Shown here: piece after piece, positions 1-9,506 of the stretch
How the letters are laid out: each line of letters opens with the position of its first letter
How positions within the stretch are numbered: position 1 is the first letter of the stretch
Source of the DNA: an uncultured Opitutaceae bacterium
GTDB lineage: Bacteria; Verrucomicrobiota; Verrucomicrobiia; Opitutales; Opitutaceae
Reading direction: 5' to 3'
DNA length: 64,000 nucleotides
Assembly: GCA_937902925.1 (NCBI GenBank)
Contig: CALFNN010000083.1
Span: forward strand, 1 to 64,000
Notes under the pieces: model-generated
What the model saw: only the letters and a program-made list of their open reading frames with translations
Database searches by the model: none
What the model was told of the DNA's origin: nothing
Position numbers and translations under genes: made by a program

Positions 1-1913
1 CGCACGCCGTCCACCTTGCCGCTGACGCGCAGGACGTAGCTGCCCTGCTGCCGGCCGTCGGCGTCGGAATCCGCGAAATAGATCGAGCAGTAGGCCGACC
101 ACTTCGAGTGCGCCGGATCGGGGTTGTCGATGCGGTTGCTCACATAGCTCGTGTAGCGCACCGCGGCGGCGAGGCAGAACGTTTCGGAATTCCAGTGCCA
201 TGTGTCCACCGGCCGGCCACCGATGACGCCGACCTTGGGCTTGAACCCGAAATGCGGCGGCGAGAAATCGTCCCAGATGTTGCGCCCGGCCTCGTCGCGG
301 AAATCCTCCGTCTCGATCAGCGGCGCCTTGTCGCGCCGCGCGATGGCGTAGCCGCGGAAAATATCGTCGCCGGCGACCTTGTCGGTCTGCGGCGCCTGGC
401 CGATCATCACGCCGTAGAATTCGGACACCGGCGTGAGCGCCTTGTTGGCGTCGGACTGGTCGTTGTCGCGCGTGCCCATCACGCGGCCGCCGTGCGGGTC
501 GAGCTCCTTGCGCAGCGCGACCATCTCCTCCATCTGCTGCGGGGTGACGATGGTGTTGCCCGCCTCCCAGAAGAGGATGCTCGGGTTGTTGCGATAGAAA
601 ATCATCGAGTCGCGCATGACCTCCGTGCGCTGCTCCCATTGGCGGCCGGTCACCATCCGCTCCTTGTCGCCAGCCGGACAGACCTCGACGATGCCCAGGC
701 GATCGCACGCCGCGACATCCGCCCGCTGCGGCGAGACGTGCATCCAGCGGAGGTAGTTGCCGTGGCTCTCGCGCGCCAGCGCGAGCGTGTAGTCGTGCAT
801 CCAGTCGGGATAGGCGCCGCCGAGTCCGGCCCAGTCGTTGGCCGAGCGCTGGGCGAAGCCGGTGAGCCAGACGAAGCGGCCGTTCAGCCACACGCCGCCG
901 GTGCCGGCGCCACCCTTGAACTCCGTCTGGCGAAAGCCCGTGGTGGTCTCGCACACATCCACGACCTTGTCGCTCACGGAGAGCACCGAATAGACGCGAT
1001 AAAGATACGGGTCGTTCACGTCCCAAAACCGCGCGCCGTCCAGCGTGCCTTCCGCCGTGAAGACCTCCGTCTGCCCGGCGACGAGGTCGGAGGTATTGCC
1101 GTCGAGTTTCGCGCGCACCACGCCGTCGCGGTCCACGACGACCGCGGAGAGCGTGATCGAGGCGTAGTCACCGGTCTCGTTCATGACCTCGGCCTCGACC
1201 TTCAGATCGGCGGATTTTTTCTTCAGGTCGATTGCGGCGGGATAGACGTAGACGCCGGTGGTCTTGAGATTTTCGTAGAGCGGCAGCGTCTGGTGGATTC
1301 TGCCGGTCACGATGAGCGTGGCGTCGCGGTTCAGGCCGCCGAAGTTCGGGTTGAAGTCCTTCGCGTTCCACTCGAACGCCGTGCCGGTGGCCTCCTCCTT
1401 GTAGTTCGGGCTGTTGTCGACCTTGACGGCGAGGAGATTGTCGGCGCCGCCAAACTTCGCGAACTTCGTGATGTCGAGGCCGACGGCGGTGACGCCGTTC
1501 TCGTATTTGCCGACGGGCTGGCCGTTCAGGAAAAAGCGCCCGGCCTGCCGCATCCCGTCGAATTCGAGAAACACCTTCCGGCCCTCGGCGCTGGCGGGCA
1601 GTTTGAAATGCTTCCGATACCAGCCGACGCCGAACATCTTTTCGCTCTGGTCGCCGCCGCTGTGGCTGATGTAGGCGCGATAGGAATCCGTCTCGTTCCA
1701 GGTGTGCGGCAGGCTCACGCCGGCCCACGCCGAATCGTCGAAGGCCGGCTGGTCGGCGCCGGCGGCGTCGCCGAAGGCGAATTTCCAGCCGGGGTTGAAA
1801 TTGTAGGTGGCGCGCGGCGAGGCGGGCGGGTGGAAGACGGCGGGCTCCGCGGCGCGGAGCGCAAGAGCGGCGAGAAGGCAGAGAATGGGCGAGAGATGAC
1901 GGATGGGACGCAT
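1..1913 (-). CDS. Glycoside hydrolase family 2 protein (3' end outside window)
   Basis: Secreted GH2-type hydrolase, probably acting on beta-galactoside or beta-glucuronide side chains in the periplasm. The start at 1913 gives a signal peptide (MRPIRHL then a leucine/alanine core ending near ALRAAEP). Residues about 30-190 form the GH2 sugar-binding beta-sandwich (W-K-F, then S-L-P-H-T-W-N, then F-L-N-G), followed by an Ig-like domain and the start of the TIM barrel. The segment that normally holds the acid/base Asn-Glu pair reads WEAGNT (449-454), so Thr454 sits where Glu is expected. A nucleophile candidate is E534 or E536 in LIETEDF. The frame is open through base 1, with 637 codons visible. 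It lies 31 bases after the GH95 gene and is probably the last visible member of that operon. Family is secure; activity is not. Confidence 0.88.
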   Translation of the reverse strand, partial: MRPIRHLSPILCLLAALALRAAEPAVFHPPASPRATYNFNPGWKFAFGDAAGADQPAFDDSAWAGVSLPHTWNETDSYRAYISHSGGDQSEKMFGVGWYRKHFKLPASAEGRKVFLEFDGMRQAGRFFLNGQPVGKYENGVTAVGLDITKFAKFGGADNLLAVKVDNSPNYKEEATGTAFEWNAKDFNPNFGGLNRDATLIVTGRIHQTLPLYENLKTTGVYVYPAAIDLKKKSADLKVEAEVMNETGDYASITLSAVVVDRDGVVRAKLDGNTSDLVAGQTEVFTAEGTLDGARFWDVNDPYLYRVYSVLSVSDKVVDVCETTTGFRQTEFKGGAGTGGVWLNGRFVWLTGFAQRSANDWAGLGGAYPDWMHDYTLALARESHGNYLRWMHVSPQRADVAACDRLGIVEVCPAGDKERMVTGRQWEQRTEVMRDSMIFYRNNPSILFWEAGNTIVTPQQMEEMVALRKELDPHGGRVMGTRDNDQSDANKALTPVSEFYGVMIGQAPQTDKVAGDDIFRGYAIARRDKAPLIETEDFRDEAGRNIWDDFSPPHFGFKPKVGVIGGRPVDTWHWNSETFCLAAAVRYTSYVSNRIDNPDPAHSKWSAYCSIYFADSDADGRQQGSYVLRVSGKVDGV

Positions 1914-1944
1914 GAGAAAGAAAATGCTGCAACGGGCGCGATGC

Positions 1945-4332
1945 TCAGAGGCCAGCGCCAAAAGTTCTGGCCTGGCCGGGCTTGAGACCGAGTTCGATGA
2001 CCTTGTCGCCGTAGCGGAGCTTGCCGCCGGCGCCGGCGACGCTGCGGACGGTCGCGGAGGTGAGTTTGCCGTTGGCCCAGGCGACATCGACCTCGAAGCC
2101 GCCGCGGGCGCGCAGGCCGGTCACGGAACCGGTCGGCCAAGCGGAGGGCAGGGCGGGCAGGAGGTGAATCTCGCCGGTCTGCGACTGCACGAGCATCTCG
2201 CAGATCGCCGCGGTCGCGCCGAAGTTACCGTCGATCTGGAACGGCGGATGCGCGTCGAACAGGTTCGGGTAGGTGCCGCCGGCGTTGTTGGCCTCGGTGC
2301 CGCGCGACGCCTGCTCCGCGGCGCGCGCACCGGGGACGGCGAGCTGGCCGCGGAGCATCTTGTAGGCGTGGTCGCCGTCGAGAAGGCGCGCCCAGAACGC
2401 GATCTTCCACGCCATCGACCAGCCGGTGCCGGCGTCGCCGCGCGACTCGAGGGTCTTGCGCGCAGCGGCGAGCCACTCGGGGGTCTGCCGCGAAATCTGG
2501 TGGCCGGGAAAGAGTCCAAAGAGCTGCGAGACGTGCCGATGCGTGTCGCCGGGTTGGTCGAGGACGGGATCGGCCTTCTTCTCGTTGAACCATTCCTGGA
2601 GCTGGCCCCAGCTGCCGACCTTCGGCTTGGCGAGTCGGTCGCGAAGGCCCGCGATGGTGTCGCGAAATGGTTTGTCGGTGCCGAGGGCATCGGCGGCGTG
2701 AACGGTGTTGTCGAAAAGATCCCAGATGATTTCCTGGTCGTAGGTGATGCCGTCCTCGATCGGGCCGTGCTCGGGCGACCAGCCGTCGGGCGCGACGAGC
2801 GTGCCGTCGGGCGCGGGCTTGAGATAGTCCTGCCAGAACTCGCAGACCTCCTTCATCAGCGGATAGGCCGTGGCGCGGAGGAATTCCCTGTCCTGCGTGA
2901 ACGCGTAGTGCTCCCAGAACTGCTGCGCATACCAGGCGTTGCCGGGCTTGTTCCAAGTGTAGCTCATCGCGCCGTAGGGATTCGACTCGGTGCGGACGGT
3001 CCAGCCGCGGACGGGCTTTCCGGCGGCAGTGAGAAATGTCTCCTCCGGCGGGCGGGTGGTGTTTGCGCCGGCGGGCGGGGCGGATGCAACGGATGGTGGA
3101 TTGGCGAGCGCGCGCGCGGCGGTCGCGGCGATGAGCTGGCGGTAGACGGGCACCACGCCCTGCACGAAATTGAAGAACGGCTGCGTGCACTCGCTCAGAT
3201 TCGCGGGCTCGGCCGGCCAATAGTTCATCTCGAGGTTGATGTTCGTGTGGTAGTCGGAGTTCCACGGCGGCGTGAGGCTGTCGTTCCACAGGCCCTGCAG
3301 GTTCGCCGGCAGCGAATCGCGCGAGCACGACAGCAGGAGGTAGCGGCCGTATTGGAAGAACTGGGCCTCGAGGCCGGGGTCGTTGCCGTCCTTGGTGTAG
3401 GCGGCGATCCGCTGGTCGGTCGGCAGGTCGATCCGGTCGGCGGGCGCGGTCCCGAGGTCGAGCGCGACGCGGCCAAAGAGCGACTGGTAGTCGCGCTCGT
3501 GGGCGAGCAGCAGGTCCGCGAAATTCGAGGCGGCCGCGGCGTCGACGGCGGCGGTGACGCGCGCGTGCGGATTTTCGCCCTGGAATTTCCGGGCGGCGTC
3601 GGGCACGTAGCTCGTGCCGGCCCCGAGGATGATCGTGACGGAATCGCAGCCGACGAACGCGACCTTGCCGTTGGCGGCAAGAAGATTGCCGCCCTCGTTG
3701 ATCACCTGAACCTGGCTCTCGTATTCGAGCGCGTTGGTCGAGGGAGGAGGCGGCGGCGCGGTGGCATTGCCGCGACGACGGGTGGGCTGGACCCAGCCGG
3801 CGAGGGTGCCGGTCGCGGTAAGCCGGCTGCCACCGGCCGTCACCGTGGCGACATGCATGTCGGTCAGCTCGACCGTGCCGGTGAGCGACGCGGAGGTGTC
3901 GGCGGTGAGAAAAAGAACGATGACGCCGGCGGGATGGCTGGCGAAGGCGACGCGGCGGAAGGTGACATCCCCCTGCTTGTAGCTCACCCCGTGGACGCCG
4001 TGCTCGAGGTCGAGGGCGCGCGTGTAGTCGGTGGTTTCGCCCCGGCTCACGACGGAGACGAGCACATCGCCGAACGGCTGATAGGCGCCCATGACCTGCG
4101 CGTCGCCGGACCAGAGGCTGATATCGTTGAACTGGACTCGCTCGCGTTCGACGCCGCCGAAAATCATTGCCCCGATCCGGCCGTTGCCGATCGGGAGGGC
4201 CTGCGTTTCCCAGCCGGCGGCGGTCTCGGGCGCCGGGTGATCGTAGCGCAGCGTGAGATCGGCGGCCACCGACCACCGTGCCGTCGCGAGGACGCCTCCG
4301 AAAAGCAGCAACGAAGCAAGGGGCGGCTTCAT
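1945..4332 (-). CDS. GH95 alpha-L-fucosidase / alpha-L-galactosidase family protein
   Basis: A 795-residue secreted enzyme with a signal peptide at residues 1-23. An N-terminal beta-sandwich (about 27-290, with the early GNGRIGAM motif) precedes an (alpha/alpha)6 barrel. Conserved family motifs are visible: [14 protein letters not shown] at 362-375 (the two Asn residues that activate water in the Bifidobacterium enzyme), PEHGP with E521 as probable acid, and QIDGNFG with D701. Full length for the family. Characterised GH95 members remove alpha-1,2-L-fucose or L-galactose from plant and host glycans; which one applies here cannot be read from sequence. A proline-rich stretch near 192-198 looks like a loop insertion. 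It is 31 bases upstream of the GH2 gene and 198 bases downstream of the PL8 gene, in the same direction. No clear Shine-Dalgarno is seen. Confidence 0.93.
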   Translation of the reverse strand: MKPPLASLLLFGGVLATARWSVAADLTLRYDHPAPETAAGWETQALPIGNGRIGAMIFGGVERERVQFNDISLWSGDAQVMGAYQPFGDVLVSVVSRGETTDYTRALDLEHGVHGVSYKQGDVTFRRVAFASHPAGVIVLFLTADTSASLTGTVELTDMHVATVTAGGSRLTATGTLAGWVQPTRRRGNATAPPPPPSTNALEYESQVQVINEGGNLLAANGKVAFVGCDSVTIILGAGTSYVPDAARKFQGENPHARVTAAVDAAAASNFADLLLAHERDYQSLFGRVALDLGTAPADRIDLPTDQRIAAYTKDGNDPGLEAQFFQYGRYLLLSCSRDSLPANLQGLWNDSLTPPWNSDYHTNINLEMNYWPAEPANLSECTQPFFNFVQGVVPVYRQLIAATAARALANPPSVASAPPAGANTTRPPEETFLTAAGKPVRGWTVRTESNPYGAMSYTWNKPGNAWYAQQFWEHYAFTQDREFLRATAYPLMKEVCEFWQDYLKPAPDGTLVAPDGWSPEHGPIEDGITYDQEIIWDLFDNTVHAADALGTDKPFRDTIAGLRDRLAKPKVGSWGQLQEWFNEKKADPVLDQPGDTHRHVSQLFGLFPGHQISRQTPEWLAAARKTLESRGDAGTGWSMAWKIAFWARLLDGDHAYKMLRGQLAVPGARAAEQASRGTEANNAGGTYPNLFDAHPPFQIDGNFGATAAICEMLVQSQTGEIHLLPALPSAWPTGSVTGLRARGGFEVDVAWANGKLTSATVRSVAGAGGKLRYGDKVIELGLKPGQARTFGAGL

Positions 4333-4530
4333 AAGGGGAATGTATTCCGGCTGCGGGCCAGCGACGGGGCAACAGAGTCTGGCGACGGACAGTTAGATTG
4401 AAACGCCGAGCGGGAACGTGATCAAGAAGTCAGGGCGACGAAGGCCGAAATCCCGACGGCGGTGCCCGCGCCCGCTCGAAGCCGCTCTCGCCGCCCTCGC
4501 GGTCCGTCGAGGAGTCCGGAGCGCGAAAAC

Positions 4531-6603
4531 TCAACGCATCGCCTGCGCGGTCCCGGCCAGTGCACCGGTGGGGAAGGCGACGACTCGGGCGCGGCCGTCC
4601 ACCGTGAGTCGGAGATGGGCGAGCTTTTGCGTGGGATCGACGACAAGGATCTCGTTCGTGGCCGCCAGCAGGAGGCACGGTTCGTCCACGGACACATGAC
4701 GGTGGTCGGGCAGGTCGATTTCGCCGGGCGCCCAGAACAAAATCCCGACCTTTCCGTTCGACAACTGCACGGCTTGCGTCGTGCGCGAATTCGCGAGCAC
4801 GTGGAAGCCGGCGGAAGAATCCACCGGGGCGACGGCATACGCGTAGTGCGCGCCTTGGGGTTCGCGGCCATGATCGAGCCAGAGCTTGAAGAGGTCTTTA
4901 GTGACGTCGGCGGCGGGGGATTCGGGGTTGTCGAACACGCGATGCCAGTTGCCCGCGACGGGACCGGTATCGAGCTGGAGCGTGCCGCCGTCCAACAAGG
5001 TATAGCGCCAGCCGTCGTGTTCGACGAATTCGACGTCGGCGAGGGTGTGGCTTCCGGTGCCGAGAGTTTCCCTCCGGCCGGCCGACTGCACTCGCACCGG
5101 GCCGTGCAGGAGACACTGGTTGAGCGTCGTGCCGATGGCGGTGGGAGTCTGGCCGGCGATATCCGCGCCGAGGCAGATCACCGTGTCGCCGTCGAAAAAC
5201 CACGCCTTCTTCGCCTGCACGCCGTTGCGCACGTAGTCGAGGGCGCAGCAGCCGTCGATCCCGTCCGAGACCCCGCCGACAAAATCGCGATCGACGAACG
5301 AGGTCGCGAACGCCGGCGGACCGTCCTCGGCGCAGGTGACGCCGGGCAGCCGGCACCAATCCCACACGGGAAAGATATCCTCATATTCGCGCCCGGTGCG
5401 GTAGAAAAAAAGGCAACCGTCGGCCGCGTGGTAGCCGGAAAGATTTTCACTGTTCACCAGTTCGGCCCCGATCACGCGCTTCGAGGACATCTTCAACGTG
5501 GCCGCGAAGCCGGGCCGGCGGTGAATCATGTAGTCCGATCGCCAGAAATATTTGTTGCCGGTCAGGTCGTTCGCGGCGCCGGGCTGGTTGCGGGCAACGA
5601 AGGCCTCGTAGGCTGCCCGACGGGAGGGGTCGAACACCGCGGCCTGGGTCATCACGCGGGCGATGTTCGCGGTTTTATCGAGCGGGGACGCCGGCGTGAA
5701 TTGCCGGCCGCACGCGCTGACGTCCATGGCGCCGCGCCACGAAACCCAGTTTTGACCCTCGAGGAGATAATTTCGGAAAACCTCGAGTTTGTCGCCGGGG
5801 AGCTGCCATGGAGTCTCGCGGAGGATTCGTCCCCAGCGCGCGGCCTCCACGGCAAACGCCATCCCGTAGTTGCCGAACTGCTGCTGCGCACCGTGCTGTT
5901 GAAAGCTGAAGTCCGCTTGAATGCCCTCGTCGCCCGACACGCGCACCTCGCTCCAGATGGCCGTCGCCGCCTCCCGGATCACGGCCTCGTCGTTGGTGAG
6001 CAGGCCGAGCATCAGGGTGTTGCCGGCCAGCCAGACCTTGTTCTGACCCGTGCGGGCGATTTTGAAGCGGGCGAGCGAGATCCGCGTGACGTAGTCGTAT
6101 TCGGCGGGCGTCAGCTGGTCGCCGAGCAGCAGCGCGCAGGTGCCCAGGAACTTCGGCGTATAGATTTCGTTATACCACCAGTTCAGACACTGGAAGTCGT
6201 GCGCCACCCAAAAGGCGAAGGCGCGATGCGTCGCAACGAGGAGCGCGGCGCGCTCGGCGGCCGGAACTCCCTCCTCGCCGGCCAGCGCCACCATCGCCGC
6301 CATCCGCGTATAGTGCGTCGCCGGCGCCCAGCCCGACCGGGCGGAGGAGGCGTAGTCGAGATCCGCCCAGGCACCGTCGGCGCGCAGTGCTTGGGCGAAG
6401 CCCAGGGCGTGTGCCGGATCCGGCGCCGGATTGCTTGTGTCGCGCATCGCGAAGGCGTCGGCTTGGTCCAGATAGAATTCGCGGAATTGCCGGATCGCGC
6501 GCGCGACTGCCGGCGCAGGCGACAGCGGTGCGGCCAGCCCGGCGGAAAGCGCGGATGCGACGGCAAGGACGACGAATCCCCACCGGGTGGGAAGAAATCT
6601 CAT
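4531..6603 (-). CDS. Polysaccharide lyase family 8 (hyaluronate/chondroitin/xanthan lyase-like)
   Basis: A 690-residue secreted lyase that should cleave a uronic-acid-containing polysaccharide by beta-elimination, leaving a 4,5-unsaturated uronate. Start chosen at the ATG at 6603, which begins a signal peptide (hydrophobic run FVVLAVASALSAGLAA); longer frames upstream overlap the dehydrogenase gene. The alpha/alpha toroid carries NWWYNEI at 141-147, QQHG with H237 and Y246 (catalytic His/Tyr pair), and SWRGAMDVSACGR at 288-300 with the expected Arg. The beta-domain has E381 and N384 in GAELVNSEN with the spacing of Glu371/Asn374 in chondroitinase AC, followed by a DGCLFFYRTGREYEDI segment. 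Length is typical. It begins 20 bases after the dehydrogenase gene. PL8 covers hyaluronan, chondroitin and xanthan lyases; no sulfatase is nearby, so a sulfated substrate is less likely. Confidence 0.93.
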   Translation of the reverse strand: MRFLPTRWGFVVLAVASALSAGLAAPLSPAPAVARAIRQFREFYLDQADAFAMRDTSNPAPDPAHALGFAQALRADGAWADLDYASSARSGWAPATHYTRMAAMVALAGEEGVPAAERAALLVATHRAFAFWVAHDFQCLNWWYNEIYTPKFLGTCALLLGDQLTPAEYDYVTRISLARFKIARTGQNKVWLAGNTLMLGLLTNDEAVIREAATAIWSEVRVSGDEGIQADFSFQQHGAQQQFGNYGMAFAVEAARWGRILRETPWQLPGDKLEVFRNYLLEGQNWVSWRGAMDVSACGRQFTPASPLDKTANIARVMTQAAVFDPSRRAAYEAFVARNQPGAANDLTGNKYFWRSDYMIHRRPGFAATLKMSSKRVIGAELVNSENLSGYHAADGCLFFYRTGREYEDIFPVWDWCRLPGVTCAEDGPPAFATSFVDRDFVGGVSDGIDGCCALDYVRNGVQAKKAWFFDGDTVICLGADIAGQTPTAIGTTLNQCLLHGPVRVQSAGRRETLGTGSHTLADVEFVEHDGWRYTLLDGGTLQLDTGPVAGNWHRVFDNPESPAADVTKDLFKLWLDHGREPQGAHYAYAVAPVDSSAGFHVLANSRTTQAVQLSNGKVGILFWAPGEIDLPDHRHVSVDEPCLLLAATNEILVVDPTQKLAHLRLTVDGRARVVAFPTGALAGTAQAMR

Positions 6604-6623
6604 GGCGAAGGTGGCCGACCGGT

Positions 6624-7622
6624 TCAGGCGATGAGAGGAATCTGGTCGGGCGTGACCTCGCCGAGCAAGGGTTTCCCGCGCAGATAGCGCTCGACCTCGT
6701 CGGCCATCATCCGGCCGATCTTTTGATACTCGCGCCCAAGGCTGCCCGCGATGTGCGGGGTGAGCACGACGTTCGGGAGCTGTCGCAGCGGGGAGTCCGG
6801 TGCGGGCGGCTCCGGCGCTGTCACGTCCAGGACGGCGAACAAATCCGGCCGGCGCGACAGCACCGCGACCATCTCGGGCTCGTTGACGACGGCACCGCGC
6901 GCGGTGTTGATGAACGAGGCGCCGGGCCGCATCGACGCGAAGTGGCGCGCGCGGATCATGCCGGTCGTCTCCGGCAGCAACGGCGTATGACAGGAGACGA
7001 CGTCGCTCCGCGCGAAAACCTCGTCGAGACCGCACAGCGTCGCGCCCCATTCCCGCGCCTGCTCCGGTGGCACGAACGGATCGCAGGCCAGCACTTCGGC
7101 CTCGAGCGGCTGCAGCCGTTGGGCGACGAGCCGGCCGGTATGGCCGAGCGAAAGCAACCCGATGGTCGCGCCGTGGATGCCGGGGACCGATTCGTCCTCG
7201 CGACGAAAATGGGACCCCGCCCGCACCTCGAACACCCGTTGCCAGCCGTGTTTCAGGCAAAAGACGATCTGCGAGACGGTGAACTCGGCCACGGGCACGG
7301 CGTTCACCCGCGCCGCGCTCGAAACGCGGATGCCGCGTTGCCAGAGTGCGGCCGTGACGAACGGCTTCACCGTGCCCGCCGCGTGAAAAATCGCCCGCAG
7401 TTTCGGGAAACGCGCCAGCATGTGCTCGTCCATCACGGGCGGCGACCAGCTCGACAGGATGACCTCGACGGTGTCGAGCGGCACGGTGGTGCTGGCGAGG
7501 TCGGCCGCCGTCAGCGGAGGGGCGATGAAATCGAGGCGCGCGGCGAGGGCCTGCTGCTCGGCCGGACTGAAGACCAGCGGAAAAATCTCCGCATCGACGA
7601 CGTAGATGGCGCGCAGGCTCAT
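6624..7622 (-). CDS. D-isomer specific 2-hydroxyacid dehydrogenase family protein
   Basis: Cytoplasmic NAD(P)-dependent oxidoreductase of 332 residues. The C-terminal half has the Rossmann domain with GLLSLGHTGR at 155-164, then the family catalytic triad: R242 in NTARGAV, E271 in APEPP, and H290 in TPHIAGS. The first glycine of the usual G-x-G-x-x-G loop appears as Ser158. The ATG at 7620-7622 overlaps the stop of the upstream symporter gene by four bases (ATGA), which implies translational coupling and fixes the start. Lying between a sugar-type sodium symporter and a secreted lyase, it may process a uronate- or sugar-acid-derived hydroxyacid or keto acid released by the pathway; that role is inferred from position only. 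The substrate cannot be predicted from the residues visible. Confidence 0.88.
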   Translation of the reverse strand: MSLRAIYVVDAEIFPLVFSPAEQQALAARLDFIAPPLTAADLASTTVPLDTVEVILSSWSPPVMDEHMLARFPKLRAIFHAAGTVKPFVTAALWQRGIRVSSAARVNAVPVAEFTVSQIVFCLKHGWQRVFEVRAGSHFRREDESVPGIHGATIGLLSLGHTGRLVAQRLQPLEAEVLACDPFVPPEQAREWGATLCGLDEVFARSDVVSCHTPLLPETTGMIRARHFASMRPGASFINTARGAVVNEPEMVAVLSRRPDLFAVLDVTAPEPPAPDSPLRQLPNVVLTPHIAGSLGREYQKIGRMMADEVERYLRGKPLLGEVTPDQIPLIA

Positions 7623-9382
7623 GCGGTTGATTCCTCTCTCCGCCGATTTCCGGTCCATCGGAGCACGCCGCCGATCGCCGCGATCATTCCGCCGCAAAAA
7701 AGAAATGCGGTGCGGCCGGCCGGTTCGCCGGGCAGGGCGGCGAACAATGCGATGCCCGCGCCATAGGCCAGGCTCAGCCGGCCCATCGTCCGATATTGCC
7801 GGAGATCGTCGAGCGCGCCGCCCTCGTCCGCGGGGCTGATCGGGCGGCGGAGGTCGGAAAAAAAGGCCCGCACGTGATCCGGTTCCGACGCGTGCCGCGC
7901 CAGCCAGACGGACGCGGCATACCACGCGCCACAGACGATCACCACGGCGATGACCGTGGCGCCGTAACCGAAGCTGTCCGCCTCGAGGATGGTGAGGTTG
8001 TTCCAGCCCAGCCACGAGGCGAGACGCGGCAGGCCGAGGGCGAAGCGCAGCGTCCAGCCCGCCGCGAGGCCGACGAGTGGCGTGCTCCAGCCCGCCCAAT
8101 CGGGCGCGCTTCGGACAAACAGCCCGAACACCGTCGGGATCATCAGTGGCAGGCTCACGAGCGAACCGAACGTCAGCACGAGGTTGAACAGGTCGAGCTG
8201 GCTGTAGAGCGCCACGCTGCTGGCGAGGCCGACGATCGCGCAGCCGAGTCCGAGCGTGCAGGCCTTGCTGGCGAAGAGCAGTTCGCGTTCGGGCGCGAGT
8301 GGCCGGAGAAAACGCTGGTAGAAATTCCGGATCAACAGGCCGGAGTTGCGGTTGAGGCCCGTGTCCATGCTGGCCATCGCCACCGAGAAGATCCCGGCGA
8401 CGAGCAGTCCGACGACACCCGCCGGCATCGTGCGAAGGCAGACCGCGACGAACGCCGCCTCGCGGGGATTGCGCAACGCCGGAAACGCCGCGTGCAAATC
8501 CGGGAAGACGATGGTCGCGGCCAGCGCGGGGAGCAGCAGCAGGACCGGGATGGCGAGAAAGCACGCGATCATCGCGAGCGCCGCCTTGCGGGCGTGGGCC
8601 TCGTCCTTGACCGTCAGGAAGCGCGCGGCGCCCTCGGCCATGTTGTTGAAGTTGAAAAACGAGTTGATGAAGCTCGCGACGCACCACAGGACCACGATCT
8701 CCCCGCGCAGCCGGCGGCCCCAATCCCAATGGTCGGCCGAGACTTTTGCCAGCAGACCCGAGACTCCGCCGATCTCCGGCAGGCGCAGGGCAAACCAGCC
8801 CGCCAGGCCCATGACGAGGAGCATCAGCAACGATTGCAGAAAATCGCCCGCCACGACCGCCCAGGCGCCGCCCAGCATCGCGACGAACACGACGACCGAT
8901 CCCAGCACGATCACGGTCGGCAGGAGCTCGGTGTGAAAAACCGCGGTCATGAAGACGCCCAGCGCGCTGAGTTCGATGCCCGACTTCACCAGGCTCACGG
9001 GCAACTGGACCCAGACGTAGAACTGCTCGGTCGCGCCGCCGTAGCGCCGCCGCACCGCCTCCGCATAGGTGACGACGCGCATCCGGCGAAAGCGCGCGCT
9101 GCTGAAAAACAACACGAGGGCGAGATTGGCCGCGTTGGACCAGTAGATGGCGGCCACGAGCGTGCCGGTTTCGTAGACGGAGCCGGCTGCGCCGGTGAAA
9201 CTCCACGCGCTGATGGCGCTCATCGTCGCCGACGCCCCGCTCATCCACCAAAGCATCTTTCCGCCGCCGCGAAAGTAGTCGCTGATGTCGCGATTGAAGC
9301 GGCGAAAGACGAGGCCGATCACCACCAGAAAACCGAGATAAAAGGCGATGACCAGGTAGTCAGCGGAGCCGAGGGGGTGCAT
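7619..9382 (-). CDS. Sodium:solute symporter (SSS family)
   Basis: Inner-membrane transporter of 587 residues with about 13 hydrophobic segments. It starts MHPLGSADYLVIAFYLGF, the usual first helix of the SSS/SLC5 fold, and continues with ISDYFRGGGKMLWWMSGASA around residues 31-50, the signature for this family. Related transporters next to hydrolase genes take up mono- or disaccharides or uronates with sodium. It is the first gene of the minus-strand operon running into the dehydrogenase, PL8, GH95 and GH2 genes, and overlaps the dehydrogenase start by four bases. A putative LacI operator lies about 110 bases upstream (9490-9506), so its transcription is probably controlled by the LacI protein encoded just beyond. 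Confidence 0.92.
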   Translation of the reverse strand: MHPLGSADYLVIAFYLGFLVVIGLVFRRFNRDISDYFRGGGKMLWWMSGASATMSAISAWSFTGAAGSVYETGTLVAAIYWSNAANLALVLFFSSARFRRMRVVTYAEAVRRRYGGATEQFYVWVQLPVSLVKSGIELSALGVFMTAVFHTELLPTVIVLGSVVVFVAMLGGAWAVVAGDFLQSLLMLLVMGLAGWFALRLPEIGGVSGLLAKVSADHWDWGRRLRGEIVVLWCVASFINSFFNFNNMAEGAARFLTVKDEAHARKAALAMIACFLAIPVLLLLPALAATIVFPDLHAAFPALRNPREAAFVAVCLRTMPAGVVGLLVAGIFSVAMASMDTGLNRNSGLLIRNFYQRFLRPLAPERELLFASKACTLGLGCAIVGLASSVALYSQLDLFNLVLTFGSLVSLPLMIPTVFGLFVRSAPDWAGWSTPLVGLAAGWTLRFALGLPRLASWLGWNNLTILEADSFGYGATVIAVVIVCGAWYAASVWLARHASEPDHVRAFFSDLRRPISPADEGGALDDLRQYRTMGRLSLAYGAGIALFAALPGEPAGRTAFLFCGGMIAAIGGVLRWTGNRRREESTA

Positions 9383-9489
9383 GAAGAGGTTCGGGTGGCG
9401 CGGAAATCGCGATCAGGCTGGGGTGCTGGACCTTCCCGCCACGATCACAGCACCGTTGGGCACGGGAAAAAAACTTTCCAGCGCGACGA

Positions 9490-9506
9490 GGGATTACCGT
9501 AACCCG
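9490..9506. promoter_or_regulatory. Putative LacI operator O1, upstream of the symporter operon
   Basis: The sequence GGGATTACCGTAACCCG is an imperfect palindrome (GGATTAC, centre C, GTAACCC) with one mismatch from perfect symmetry in the seven-base arms. It overlaps the TAA stop of lacI (9494-9496) and lies about 110 bases upstream of the symporter ATG. The same motif is perfect at 10687-10703, so this looks like one member of an operator set. Confidence 0.6.

Noticed and set aside
1903-4401. Long plus-strand frame opposite GH95
   Set aside because: Arg/Gly/Ala-rich translation with no motif; the opposite frame carries all GH95 catalytic motifs.
9465-9479. GGAAA/TTTCC hairpin as lacI terminator
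   Set aside because: Only five A-T-rich pairs, with the A-run inside the stem; too weak to call.
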